36,079 bases of DNA from Pseudothermotoga sp. (GTDB lineage Bacteria; Thermotogota; Thermotogae; Thermotogales; DSM-5069): the NCBI GenBank assembly GCA_003510135.1, contig DOKY01000038.1:1-36079 (forward strand), written 5' to 3'. The notes beneath the pieces were generated by a model. The model was given only the letters and a program-made list of their open reading frames with translations. It ran no database searches and was not told where the DNA came from. Each line of letters starts with the position of its first letter. Within the stretch, counting starts at the first letter, position 1. Of this stretch, positions 8,475 through 17,284 are shown piece after piece. The position numbers were made by a program, and so were the translations under genes.

Positions 8475-9561
8475 ACTGCTCGACCTCCCTCAACAGCTGT
8501 TCCACGACCCTGACCATGTCTTCTTCGAAGTCTGGATACTTCCTTCTAACGTAATCACGGTACATTTCGATCAAGCTCTTCTTTTCCACGGGTCTGTCAA
8601 CACCGTGCTGTTGCCAGCCCGTCTCGAACTCCACCTTCACGACAGATTCGTAGCGTTCGAGCAGGTGCTTCCTCACCTCGTTGGATGGAACGCATCTGAA
8701 CAGGACGCGCGCATAGCCCGAGAAATTCTCGAGCTCCGACTCGAGCTTGTTCAAATTCGAAAGACTGTAGTCTTCGTACTCGAAGGTCTTCAGAGTCACA
8801 TGGGGTGTTCTCACACGCCTGACGATGATCCTTTCTGAAATCTCGACAAGGAGCGCACCCTTCACGTCTTTTTCCTCACCAAAGTCCAGAGCGATGGGCG
8901 AACCGCAGTACCAGCCGATCGGTTGCTGTAAGATCTGCATCTGGCTGTGCACATGGCCCAGCGCCACGTAATCGAAACCCGTGGGGAAACTGCCAGGCTT
9001 GAGCTCGTACAGTATGGCGTTTTCTCTCTCCGATTCGAAGCAACCTTCCAGCATCGCGTGCGCGACGAGCACGTTTGCCTTGCTTGGATTGATACGGCGT
9101 CTGAATTCGTCAAGATAAGAATCCAGAAACTCTCTCATGCGGGCGACAGGATCTTTCTTGATATCGAGAAACCTTTGATAATCGGCGTGGGGCAGAAAGG
9201 ACAGAACCACGTCGTCCAGCTCGATCGTGGCCGGCCTCTCTATGATGTGAAGGTTCTTCAGCTGAAAGTTCTTCCACGAATTCAGTCCCTGCCAGTCGTG
9301 GTTGCCGAAGACCAGGAACGTGGGGGCGATTCTCGAGAACTTCACCATCACTTCACTCAGCACGCTCAAAGCATCGATCCTCGGATTAACCCTGCTGTGT
9401 ATCACATCCCCCGCGATGAGCACAAGATCGACTCTCTCTTTTTCTGCAACGTCCACGAGAAAATGAAGAGCCTGCCTGGTCTCCTCAAGCCTGTCCACGG
9501 CCTTGGAGCCAGCCCACGACTGCAGTCCCACGTGCCAGTCCGAGGTGTGAAGAATTTTCAT
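8455..9561 (-). CDS. sbcD: Mre11/SbcD-type DNA repair nuclease
   Basis: A 368-residue metallophosphoesterase, the nuclease subunit of the Mre11-Rad50 complex that trims and opens blocked double-strand ends. Phosphodiesterase motifs are in order: Asp8 and His10 (TSDWHVG), Asp52 (IAGDVIHS), Asn87-His88 (FGNHDW), His in VLVAHAML and the pair in LGHVHS. The capping domain follows, and a C-terminal helical part for Rad50 binding is at about 290-368. The ATG directly abuts the PanB stop (TGAATG), with GGGAGGAA upstream, and the 3' end overlaps rad50. Position and length are normal for bacterial and archaeal Mre11 of thermophiles. Confidence 0.93.
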   Translation of the reverse strand: MKILHTSDWHVGLQSWAGSKAVDRLEETRQALHFLVDVAEKERVDLVLIAGDVIHSRVNPRIDALSVLSEVMVKFSRIAPTFLVFGNHDWQGLNSWKNFQLKNLHIIERPATIELDDVVLSFLPHADYQRFLDIKKDPVARMREFLDSYLDEFRRRINPSKANVLVAHAMLEGCFESERENAILYELKPGSFPTGFDYVALGHVHSQMQILQQPIGWYCGSPIALDFGEEKDVKGALLVEISERIIVRRVRTPHVTLKTFEYEDYSLSNLNKLESELENFSGYARVLFRCVPSNEVRKHLLERYESVVKVEFETGWQQHGVDRPVEKKSLIEMYRDYVRRKYPDFEEDMVRVVEQLLREVEQSEATQD

Positions 9562-10368
9562 TCAGTTTCCTCCCAGCCTGAAAACGTTCCCCTCAGTTGG
9601 AAACTCTCTTGTTCGAACTTCGTTCACGTACTGAGAGATAGCCCTGAGTGAAACTTCGTACAGATTCGCATATCGCTTCACAAACTTCGGCAAAAATTCA
9701 GGGTTCAAACCGAGCACGTCGTGCAGCACGAGCACCTGCCCATCGCAGTACCTGCCTGAACCGATACCTATGGTTGGCACCTTCACACTCTCGGTGATCT
9801 GTTTCGCCACCTCTTCGACCACCATTTCGAGCACGATCGCAAAAACCCCGGCCTCTTCGAGCGCTTTGGCGTCCTCTAAGAGTTTCCTGGCGGTGTTTTC
9901 ATCTTTGCCCTGGACCCTGTAGCCTCCAAAAACGTTCACAGACTGCGGTGTGAGACCCAGATGTCCCATCACGGGAATACCGCTCTCCACAATTCTTCTT
10001 ATCAAAGGTGCGAAACTGGAACCCCCTTCGAGCTTCACCGCGTTCGCACCGCCTTCCTTCAGAAACCTACCCGCGTTCCTGATCGCCTCGTCCTGTGAAC
10101 ACTGATAGGAAAGGAAAGGCATGTCACCGATTATGAACGCGTCCGGTGCGCCCCTCCTGACCGCCTGCGTGTGCCTGATCATGTCGTCCATCGTGGCGGG
10201 CAAAGTGTCGGAGAAACCCAGAACGTTGTTCGCGAGAGAATCTCCAACCAGTATCGCATCCACACCCGCCTCGTTCACGATGCGCGCGAAGGGGGCGTCG
10301 TAGGCGGTTATGAGAACTATTGGTTGTTTTCCCTTCATCGAGATGAATTTTTGAACGTTCATGCTCAC
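9562..10368 (-). CDS. panB: 3-methyl-2-oxobutanoate hydroxymethyltransferase
   Basis: A 268-residue (beta/alpha)8 enzyme that adds a hydroxymethyl group from methylene-tetrahydrofolate to 2-oxoisovalerate, giving ketopantoate in pantothenate synthesis. Family landmarks are all present: ITAYDAPFA at the N-terminus, VGDSLANNVLG and GDMPF (Mg-binding Asp residues), KLEGG (metal-side Glu), GHLGLTPQ, and GIGSGRYCDGQVLV with HDVLGL. The start is best placed at GTG 10368, which overlaps the preceding stop as GTGA and has AAGGAGG seven bases upstream. The ATG at 10362 is the alternative. It is followed immediately by mre11. The upstream partner may supply the next step, ketopantoate reduction. Confidence 0.95.
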   Translation of the reverse strand: MSMNVQKFISMKGKQPIVLITAYDAPFARIVNEAGVDAILVGDSLANNVLGFSDTLPATMDDMIRHTQAVRRGAPDAFIIGDMPFLSYQCSQDEAIRNAGRFLKEGGANAVKLEGGSSFAPLIRRIVESGIPVMGHLGLTPQSVNVFGGYRVQGKDENTARKLLEDAKALEEAGVFAIVLEMVVEEVAKQITESVKVPTIGIGSGRYCDGQVLVLHDVLGLNPEFLPKFVKRYANLYEVSLRAISQYVNEVRTREFPTEGNVFRLGGN

Positions 10369-11168
10369 AGTCTCCCCTCCTTGAGGCTCCTCAGCAATTC
10401 CACCATCTGATCGTAGAACAACGCAAGCTGCGGAAAGATGTTCTTGAACAGCTCGCCTTCTTTCTTCACCACTTCCCAATCGCCCCTCGCCACCGGTCCC
10501 GTCAGCGAGCCTGCGACACCCTTCATCTTTATATTCTGCGCCACGCTGTCGATCAGATTGCCCATCAGTTCCTGAGAATCTTCGACGCCGCTCTTCTCAT
10601 ATATCTTTTCCGCGAGAGCGGCAAGACCCACGACGAAGTTCGAACACACCACCGCCGCGAGGTGATAGCCAGCCTTTCCGTCCTCCGACAGGACCACGTA
10701 CCTTTTGGATATGTCCTCAACCAATTCTATCGCGATTCTCAATCCTTCCTCGTCCCCTTCGACGCCGAAGATGCAGCTCGAAAGGTTCGATTGAGCAACA
10801 ACAGGATCGGCAAAGGAAAGGTTTGGATGCATCGATGCCCTGTGGAAACCGAGCTTTTCCGCGTCCGCGAAGATCTTCGACGAATGAAAACCGCTGAAGT
10901 GTATCAGACAGGTGCCCGGTAAGATCCTATCCTTCGTTCGCTCGTAGACCTGCGCGATGACAGAATCCGGCACGGCGAAGAAAACGACGCCTGAAAGTTT
11001 TTCTATTTTTTCATAAGTTATGGGTACGCCGCTGCCGATGTCTTTTACGAACCGCTGTGCTTTCTCTCTGAAGCGAGAAACGACGAAGCCAACCGTGTGG
11101 GATCTCTCAACGAGCCTGCGACAGATGGTCAGTGCCACTTTGCTTGTGCCCAGAACGTTCAGTTCCAT
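10365..11168 (-). CDS. Rossmann-fold DUF2520 protein, candidate ketopantoate reductase
   Basis: A 267-residue protein with an N-terminal NAD(P)-binding Rossmann domain (ELNVLGTSKVALTI, an unusual version of GxGxxA) and a helical C-terminal DUF2520 domain containing GYHLAAVVCSNF and LTGPVARGDW. The architecture matches 6-phosphogluconate or ketopantoate-reductase-like dehydrogenases. From memory, proteins of this kind often sit beside panB and panC, and one unusual ketopantoate reductase named PanG has been described in bacteria lacking PanE. Coupling by a GTGA overlap to panB makes reduction of ketopantoate to pantoate a reasonable guess, but it is not shown. A GGGTGA ribosome site precedes ATG 11168, 33 bases after rex. 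Confidence 0.8.
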   Translation of the reverse strand: MELNVLGTSKVALTICRRLVERSHTVGFVVSRFREKAQRFVKDIGSGVPITYEKIEKLSGVVFFAVPDSVIAQVYERTKDRILPGTCLIHFSGFHSSKIFADAEKLGFHRASMHPNLSFADPVVAQSNLSSCIFGVEGDEEGLRIAIELVEDISKRYVVLSEDGKAGYHLAAVVCSNFVVGLAALAEKIYEKSGVEDSQELMGNLIDSVAQNIKMKGVAGSLTGPVARGDWEVVKKEGELFKNIFPQLALFYDQMVELLRSLKEGRL

Positions 11169-11201
11169 AGAAGTTCACCCAATTAAGTTTTAACACACGG
11201 C

Positions 11202-11819
11202 TCAAATCCTGCCACGTCTGCGATTCAACAGATGCTTCAGGGTGAGCAGGCTCTGCGTGATGTCCTCGTTCACGATGAGAACGTCCTCGGGTACTTCAAG
11301 CTCGATTGGGGCGAAGTTCCAAATACCCTTTATTCCACAGGCAACGAGCAGGTTCGCAACTTCCTGTGCCGATTCTTTCGGCACACAGATCACACCGATC
11401 TCGACGTTGAACCTCTTCACCACTCTCTTCAGATCCTTTAAAGGAAGGACGACGAGGTCCGAGACGAACTGACCGATCTTTTGTGGATCGTTGTCGAAGA
11501 TCGCGACGACCTCTATTCCATACTTCCTGAAGCCTTGGTAATTAGCAAGGGCGGAGCCGAGCCGGCCCGCCCCGACGATGACGACGGCCGTTTCTCTTTT
11601 GATGCCAAAGAGTTCGTCCAGTTCTTTTTTCAGCTCCTCGACTTTGTAGCCAACCTTGGGTTTTCCTGTCGTCCTGAGATAGCTCAGATCCTTCCTGACC
11701 TGCTCGGGCTGTATCTTGAGCAACTTGGCTATGGTTTCAGACGAGACGTACTCCTCTTCGACGTCGAGGAGCAGCCTGTGATACAGTTTGAGTCTTTCAA
11801 ACGTTGGTTTGGGAAGCAT
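11202..11819 (-). CDS. rex: Redox-sensing transcriptional repressor Rex
   Basis: A 205-residue Rex protein, which represses fermentative and hydrogen genes when NADH is low and leaves DNA when NADH binds. The N-terminal winged helix (YVSSETIAKLLKIQPEQVRKDL region) is followed by a Rossmann NADH domain with VIVGAGRLGSAL, an acidic FDNDP strand end and the conserved GIKGIWNFAP; the C-terminal helix swaps between dimer partners. ATG 11819 is chosen because the conserved Rex start (PKPTFERL) begins there; residues before it belong to the hydA reading overlap. It overlaps the 3' end of hydA by 23 bases. A near-consensus Rex operator lies upstream of the operon at 19197-19214, which suggests autoregulation. 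Confidence 0.95.
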   Translation of the reverse strand: MLPKPTFERLKLYHRLLLDVEEEYVSSETIAKLLKIQPEQVRKDLSYLRTTGKPKVGYKVEELKKELDELFGIKRETAVVIVGAGRLGSALANYQGFRKYGIEVVAIFDNDPQKIGQFVSDLVVLPLKDLKRVVKRFNVEIGVICVPKESAQEVANLLVACGIKGIWNFAPIELEVPEDVLIVNEDITQSLLTLKHLLNRRRGRI

Positions 11820-13770
11820 CGTGAACCCTTTGCTGCTGGAGTTGTCTTTCAACTTCCGCTTCCACCTTTTCAAGGTTCGCTTCACCTATCAGTTTATCAT
11901 TCACGAGCACGTTTGGTGAGTGGTCACAGTTCTCCAGACAGAACGTGCCCACTATCTCCACGGACGAGTAGTCTTTGCGTTTCGCAAGTTCGATCAACTG
12001 TGAGAGCAATCCGTAGGAACCTTTCAGATAACAGGAGGTCCCGAGGCACACCTTCACCATCACTTTTTCGCCGTTTGGTGCTGGCAGAACTTCCACGTCC
12101 TCGTGCACGACACGCTTCCTCGGTCTGTAGGTCGTGTGGATCAGCTCATGCAGGTTTGAAACTTCTTCGTAGAGCTTTCTCATGTGGTAATTCTCCGTGG
12201 GTGAGACCAGATTCTTAACAGCTACGAGCTCTTTCAGCTGTTTCGCTCTGCTCTGTCTGACCTGCGCGTCGTTCGGGTAAGGCTGACCGCCCCCACCCAC
12301 ACAGCCGAAGTTGCAGGCCATGACCTCGACGACATCGACGTTCAGTTTCGCTTCGAGAATGTCGCTGACAACCTTCCTTGCGTTTGCGAGTCCGAAAACC
12401 ATCAAACCTCTGATGGTTCTACCGTCCACAGTTTTCACTTCGATCTGTCTGATACCTTTTTCGAGTTCGAAAGTTCTTTCATCTTCGATCCCAACTTCGT
12501 CGTTCAGCACCGTGATGACACTCGAGAGCACGCCGCCGCTCTTGCCGAAGTCGAGCCCACCCTTGGAAGAAACACCGTAGGGTCGGTCGAAAGACTGTGG
12601 TTCAAGCTTCTTGAGCTCGATCCTGCTGGCCTTTATGAACTGCGAAAGTTCCCTGGTGGTGAGCACGATATCGACTGTGCCGGCGTGTTCTTCTCGCTCT
12701 GCCTCGAATTTTTTCGCAGTGCAGGGCATGAACGAAACGAGGCATATCTGTTCGGGATCGAGGTTCATCTTCCTCGCGTAGATTTTCTTCACCACGCTGC
12801 CAAGGGCCTGCTGGGGAGACTTCACGCTGGAGAGGTTGCTGGTGAGCGTTGGGTAGAACTGCTCCACGTACTTGACCCACGCCGGACAGCACGAGGTGAA
12901 CAACGGTAATTTCTCTTTGTTGGAGAGACGTTCCAGAAGCTCGTGTGCCTCTTCGAATGCCACAAGATCTGCGCCGAACGCCACATCGAAGACTTTCGAA
13001 AAGCCCGTCAGCTTCAGAAAGCTCACCAGTCTCTCCGCTATGAACGGATCTTTCTCAACGCCGAACTCCTCAGCGAGGGCGACCCTCACGGCGGGTGCGA
13101 CCATGCCTATGACGAACTTGCCACTCGACAGCGCCTCGTACAGCTTTTCCAGATCGTTCCTCACGTAGAGTGCACCCGTAGGACACACCGAAACGCACTG
13201 GCCACAATAAACACACTCGGTCTTTGAAAGATTCTCTTCGAAAGCCGGTGAGACGCGCGTTTCAATGCCACGACACGCGAAGTCTATGGCGCCGACGGCC
13301 TGAACCTCTTCGCACATCCTCACGCAGTCTCCACAGAGGATACACCTGCTCGTGTCCCTAACTATGGGACTCGATGCGTCGATGAACCTGGGTTTGGCAA
13401 GTTCGTCGAAACGTACCCTCCTGATTCCGAACTCTTCTGCGTACTTCTGAAGCTTGCAGCTACCGTTCCTCTCACAGACGGTACAGTCCCTGTTGTGGCT
13501 GGCGAGTATGAGTTCAAGGATGCCCCTTCTCAGCTGGTGAATCTGTGGCGTGTTTGTCTTGATATGCATGCCCTCTTTTGGCTTTGTGGTGCACGAGGTT
13601 ACGAGCTGTCCATCCACCTCGACGAGGCACATTCTGCAGGCACCATAGACTGAGGTTTCTGACAGATAACACAAATTGGGTATCTCAATGCCAGCTTCCT
13701 TCAAAGCCTCGAGCAGGTTTCTCGCGTTGGGATCTATTTGAACCTGTCTACCGTCCACGTAGACTGTCAT
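11797..13770 (-). CDS. hydA: NAD-dependent bifurcating [FeFe]-hydrogenase, catalytic alpha subunit
   Basis: A 657-residue catalytic subunit that reduces protons to H2 using electrons from both ferredoxin and NADH in the HydABC complex. Cluster sites in order: [2Fe-2S] C34, C45, C48, C60; His/Cys [4Fe-4S] H92, C96, C99, C105; two [4Fe-4S] sites at C143-C153 and C186-C196; H-cluster motifs TSCCPAW (C294, C295), MPCTAKKFE (C350) and ACNFGCVGGGG (C486, C490); and a C-terminal thioredoxin-like [2Fe-2S] domain with C575, C580, C611, C615. All residues expected of an active enzyme are present. ATG 13770 has GGAGGTGA at ideal spacing, better than the in-frame codon at 13785. Fourteen bases separate it from hydB. 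Confidence 0.96.
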   Translation of the reverse strand: MTVYVDGRQVQIDPNARNLLEALKEAGIEIPNLCYLSETSVYGACRMCLVEVDGQLVTSCTTKPKEGMHIKTNTPQIHQLRRGILELILASHNRDCTVCERNGSCKLQKYAEEFGIRRVRFDELAKPRFIDASSPIVRDTSRCILCGDCVRMCEEVQAVGAIDFACRGIETRVSPAFEENLSKTECVYCGQCVSVCPTGALYVRNDLEKLYEALSSGKFVIGMVAPAVRVALAEEFGVEKDPFIAERLVSFLKLTGFSKVFDVAFGADLVAFEEAHELLERLSNKEKLPLFTSCCPAWVKYVEQFYPTLTSNLSSVKSPQQALGSVVKKIYARKMNLDPEQICLVSFMPCTAKKFEAEREEHAGTVDIVLTTRELSQFIKASRIELKKLEPQSFDRPYGVSSKGGLDFGKSGGVLSSVITVLNDEVGIEDERTFELEKGIRQIEVKTVDGRTIRGLMVFGLANARKVVSDILEAKLNVDVVEVMACNFGCVGGGGQPYPNDAQVRQSRAKQLKELVAVKNLVSPTENYHMRKLYEEVSNLHELIHTTYRPRKRVVHEDVEVLPAPNGEKVMVKVCLGTSCYLKGSYGLLSQLIELAKRKDYSSVEIVGTFCLENCDHSPNVLVNDKLIGEANLEKVEAEVERQLQQQRVHDASQTNV

Positions 13771-13784
13771 GCCTTCACCTCCCA

Positions 13785-15662
13785 TCAGGCAACTTTTATG
13801 GCTCTGAATTTACATTTTTCGACACACAAACCACACTTGACACACTTTTTGTGGTCTATCACGTACGCTTTTCCTCTCTCCCCGCTGATGGCACCGTTCG
13901 GACAGGATCGGGCGCACAAGCCACAACCTTTGCAGAGTTTTTCGTCGATCACGTATTTTTTGAAGGCGGTACATGAACCGCTCGGGCAGACTCCGCGCAG
14001 GTGCGCTTCGTACTCCGACCTGAACCATCTCATAGTGCTCAGTATGGGATTAGGTGCGGTCTTTCCCAAACCACACAGAGAAGCGGTTTTGATGAGTTTT
14101 GCCAGAAACTCCAGATTCTTCAGATCCTCTTCGTTCGCATTCGCGTTGACGAATTTTTCCAGGATCCTGTAGGCCTGCGCGGTACCTTCACGACAGGGCA
14201 CGCATTTTCCGCAGGATTCTCGCTTGGTGAAATCGAGGAAGAACCTTGCCACCTCCACCATACAGGTCTTCTCGCTGATCACCACGATACCTCCGGAACC
14301 AACCATGGCATCGATGGATCTCAACGTATCGTAATCCAGTGGCATATCGAGATATTCCGGCGGTAAGCACGCGCCCGACGGGCCACCTATCTGAACCGCC
14401 TTGATCTTCTCGTTGTTCGCGAGCCCACCGCAGATGTCGTATATGATCTGTCTCAGGGTCGTTCCGAACTGTACTTCGACGATTCCTGTCATCTTCACCG
14501 GTCCGGTCACGGAGAACATCTTGGTACCTGGAGAGTTCGCCGTTCCAAGTTTTCTGTATTTCTCCACCCCATCTCTGATGATCCTGGGGACGTTCGCGTA
14601 AGTTTCCACGTTGTTGATCAGGGTCGGATATCCCCACAGACCCGATTGCGCGGGGAATGGGGGTCTCGGTCTGGGCATACCCCTCTTTCCTTCGACGGAA
14701 GCGAGCAGGGCGGTTTCTTCACCGCAGACGAACGCGCCCGCACCTTCCTTGATCTCCAGATCGAAGGAGAAACCCGTGTTGAGTATGTTCTCTCCAAGCA
14801 GGCCCATCCTTCTGGCATCGTCTATCGCCTTCTGCAGCATCTGTATCGCTATGGGATACTCGGCACGCACGTAGGCGTAACCTTTTTGGGCACCAACAGC
14901 ATACGCTGCGATGATCATGCCTTCCAGAACCAGGTGAGGATCTCTCTCGAGCAGGGTCCTGTTCATGAAGGCGCCGGGATCTCCCTCATCTCCGTTGCAG
15001 ACCACGAACTTGACGTCCGACTCGCTTTTTCTGGCTGCCTCCCACTTGAGGCCCGTTGGAAAGCCTCCACCACCCCGGCCTCTCAAACCGGAAGCTTTGA
15101 TGGTCTCGATCACTTCCTTTGGTTTCATCGATGAGAGAACCTTCAACAGTGACAGATAACCGCCCCTGCCCATGTAATCTTCGATGCTGTCGCATTCGCT
15201 CTTACCGATGTCTTCCATGATGTAGAAATTCTGCCTTTTGTAGAGGTTAGTGTCCTCCAGCGATTTGACACGCTGGTTGGTTTCGAAGTCTATCAACAGC
15301 AACTCTTCGACGACTTCTCCCCTCTTCAGGGTCCTTTCAACGATCTTCTCGACATCGTCCACTCCGACGTGCGCATAGAAATAACCGTAAGGCTGAACGC
15401 TCACCAGTGGACCTGAAGAGCAGCGACCGCAACAACCGGTCTTTCTCAAAATGCCGTCGTGCTCGTCGTCTATCTTGAAAACGCTCACGTTCAGGTTCTC
15501 GCGCTCGATCAATTCCCTGAACTTGTTGTACACCTTGAGTGCGCCCTTTGCGGTACAACCGGTTCCCACACAGACGTAAACGGAAACGTTCTGCAGTTTC
15601 CTGGTTCTGATCTCTTTCTGTTTCTCTATGAACCAATAAGCGTCAGTTAGACTTTTGAGCAT
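13785..15662 (-). CDS. hydB: Bifurcating [FeFe]-hydrogenase, NADH/FMN-binding beta subunit
   Basis: A 625-residue NuoF-like flavoprotein, the NADH-oxidising and probable bifurcating subunit of HydABC. It has an N-terminal thioredoxin-like [2Fe-2S] domain (VCVGTGCTAKGA, then TGCCGRCSSGP), the NuoF core with the NADH/FMN glycine motif (LRGRGGGGFPTG), CNGDEGDPGAF and GAGAFVCGEETAL, an NuoF-type [4Fe-4S] site (ESCGKCVPCREG) and a C-terminal ferredoxin module with two [4Fe-4S] sites (CKGCGLCARSCP; CVKCGLCVEKC). ATG 15662 is preferred to GTG 15671 because GAGGGGTGA lies at the correct distance. It overlaps hydC by 20 bases. The layout fits the family's normal length. Confidence 0.95.
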   Translation of the reverse strand: MLKSLTDAYWFIEKQKEIRTRKLQNVSVYVCVGTGCTAKGALKVYNKFRELIERENLNVSVFKIDDEHDGILRKTGCCGRCSSGPLVSVQPYGYFYAHVGVDDVEKIVERTLKRGEVVEELLLIDFETNQRVKSLEDTNLYKRQNFYIMEDIGKSECDSIEDYMGRGGYLSLLKVLSSMKPKEVIETIKASGLRGRGGGGFPTGLKWEAARKSESDVKFVVCNGDEGDPGAFMNRTLLERDPHLVLEGMIIAAYAVGAQKGYAYVRAEYPIAIQMLQKAIDDARRMGLLGENILNTGFSFDLEIKEGAGAFVCGEETALLASVEGKRGMPRPRPPFPAQSGLWGYPTLINNVETYANVPRIIRDGVEKYRKLGTANSPGTKMFSVTGPVKMTGIVEVQFGTTLRQIIYDICGGLANNEKIKAVQIGGPSGACLPPEYLDMPLDYDTLRSIDAMVGSGGIVVISEKTCMVEVARFFLDFTKRESCGKCVPCREGTAQAYRILEKFVNANANEEDLKNLEFLAKLIKTASLCGLGKTAPNPILSTMRWFRSEYEAHLRGVCPSGSCTAFKKYVIDEKLCKGCGLCARSCPNGAISGERGKAYVIDHKKCVKCGLCVEKCKFRAIKVA

Positions 15663-16128
15663 TGTTATCACCCCTCAGGTTCCGGAGAATTTCTTTGACC
15701 TTGTCCGCGGTCAGGTTACCGTAAACTTCTCCGTTTATGACCATCGCCGGTGCGAGCGCACATGCCCCAAGGCACCCGACGCAATCCACACTGAACTTCA
15801 AATCCTTCGTGACCTCGCCCGGTTTGATGCCTATCTCTTCTTCGATAGCTTTGATCAGGCTTGTGGAACCTTCCATGTGGCAGGCAGTTCCATCGCACAC
15901 CAGGATCGTGTACTCTCCTTTGGGTTTCAGTGAAAACTGCGCATAGAACGTCGCGACACCGTAGACCTTTGCGGGGGGAAGTTGCAGCGCAACCGCTACG
16001 TAGTGAACGACATCTTTCGAGAGATAACGATGAAGTTTCTGAATCTCGAGCAATATCTTCACCAGGTTCTCTTTCCTGTAGTTGTACCTTCTCAAAACCT
16101 GCTCGACTGCTTCGTAGGTCCTTTCCAA
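15643..16128 (-). CDS. hydC: Bifurcating [FeFe]-hydrogenase, gamma subunit (NuoE-like)
   Basis: A 161-residue NuoE-like protein: a helical N-terminal bundle followed by a thioredoxin-like [2Fe-2S] domain with cysteines in VCDGTACHMEGS and VDCVGCLGAC. It carries electrons between HydB and HydA. TTG 16128 is the probable start, because AGGAGGTG lies six bases upstream; GTG 16137 would overlap its own ribosome site. It begins 14 bases after the SpoIIE-type phosphatase gene, and its end overlaps hydB. Sequence and order match the T. maritima hydrogenase operon as I know it. Confidence 0.93.
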   Translation of the reverse strand: MERTYEAVEQVLRRYNYRKENLVKILLEIQKLHRYLSKDVVHYVAVALQLPPAKVYGVATFYAQFSLKPKGEYTILVCDGTACHMEGSTSLIKAIEEEIGIKPGEVTKDLKFSVDCVGCLGACALAPAMVINGEVYGNLTADKVKEILRNLRGDNNAQKSN

Positions 16129-16141
16129 GGCCCTCACCTCC

Positions 16142-17281
16142 TCAGCAGTATTCGATGTTCACTATCTTTCCACGTTCTCTCAGGATTCGAGCGATATCGT
16201 GCACGAGTCTGAACTTCAACGAAACATCATGGCTGAACAGAGGATTCTGATGCGCCGGATTGATCGCTCTTCCCACAACGAAGTTGATCTCGTCAGCCTC
16301 GAACAGAAGGTCCAGAAGTTTCTGAGTGGCGAGTCCAATTTGGCTCTGCTGGTTTTCAAGGTGTCTGAACACCTGGGTCAGCGTCACAATACCCTCGGTA
16401 ACGAGTTCGAAGCCTTCGAGTTTTCCGAGCGGTGGAGAATCGAAAGATGTCGTGTCAAGCTCTATCTGAACCTTCTTTCCGAGCACGCGTTCGAAGATCT
16501 GAGCTGTGGTGCCACCGCAGATGACCTTCTTACCAGACAGGCTCAAGAATCTTCTGACCATCGTTTCGTCCTTGCTTTTGTCCTCAGGTGGGCCAACGAA
16601 TATGTTCAAGACATGCAGAGGCCTGAACTGCGCCACCATCGCGAGTGCGTCGTCGCCCCTGGTTCCTCTGTCGAGATGTTCGGCGAGTTTCACAAGATGC
16701 CTCACGATGTCGCTGGGTGGAAGTCTGTGCCTGAGCAACGACTGGATCTCTTTGAGAATGTTCTTCAAGCCAAAACCAAGGGGAAACTGTGGTGTTCCCA
16801 TGCCGGCCTGCGAAACTCCGTCGGTCATGACGAAGAGCAGATCGTTTTCCTGGGGTGTGACCCTGCTCAAGAGTATGTTTCTTCCTTCGACGCACCTTTC
16901 TTCTTTATCCAGGTTCACCAGCTCACCGTTTCTCAAATACAGCACAACGGGAAATTCGTACTCGACAACAGTGCATTCGTTGATCGTCGCATCGTACACG
17001 ACGCAGCACAGGTTCGCGTAGCTTATCCATCTCACCTTGCAGATCGGCAGCGTCTTCAAAATCGAGGTGAAAACCTCATCGAAGGGAACATTGTGAAAGA
17101 GCATCGTGGCAGCCATCTTCGTCGTTAGCGTCGAGAGTATGCAGGCTTTGACGCCGCTTCCAAGACCGTCCGAGACGCAGGCCACCACTCTACTCGAGCT
17201 TTTCTTCACGCATATCGAATCTCCACAGATTTCCTCACCCGGCTTACTCTTCTTCGCGTGCTCTATCTGACAGGTGAGCAC
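16142..17281 (-). CDS. SpoIIE/PPM-type serine phosphatase of the hydrogenase operon
   Basis: A 379-residue protein with a SpoIIE-like PPM phosphatase domain at about 1-220. The metal-binding acidic residues are retained: Asp21 (CGDSI), Asp38-Gly39 (VSDGLGSG), TDGVSQAG and RGDDALAMV, so it should be active on phospho-Ser or phospho-Thr. Residues 225-379 form a second domain with NIFVGPP and VICGGTTAQIF that I know only from homologues sitting beside hydrogenase genes. No anti-sigma factor or kinase lies in the window, so its substrate is unknown. GTG 17281 has GGAGG at eight bases. It lies between the sensory hydrogenase-like gene and hydC, which suggests one signalling unit controlling H2 metabolism (inference). 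Confidence 0.85.
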   Translation of the reverse strand: MLTCQIEHAKKSKPGEEICGDSICVKKSSSRVVACVSDGLGSGVKACILSTLTTKMAATMLFHNVPFDEVFTSILKTLPICKVRWISYANLCCVVYDATINECTVVEYEFPVVLYLRNGELVNLDKEERCVEGRNILLSRVTPQENDLLFVMTDGVSQAGMGTPQFPLGFGLKNILKEIQSLLRHRLPPSDIVRHLVKLAEHLDRGTRGDDALAMVAQFRPLHVLNIFVGPPEDKSKDETMVRRFLSLSGKKVICGGTTAQIFERVLGKKVQIELDTTSFDSPPLGKLEGFELVTEGIVTLTQVFRHLENQQSQIGLATQKLLDLLFEADEINFVVGRAINPAHQNPLFSHDVSLKFRLVHDIARILRERGKIVNIEYC

Positions 17282-17284
17282 GGT

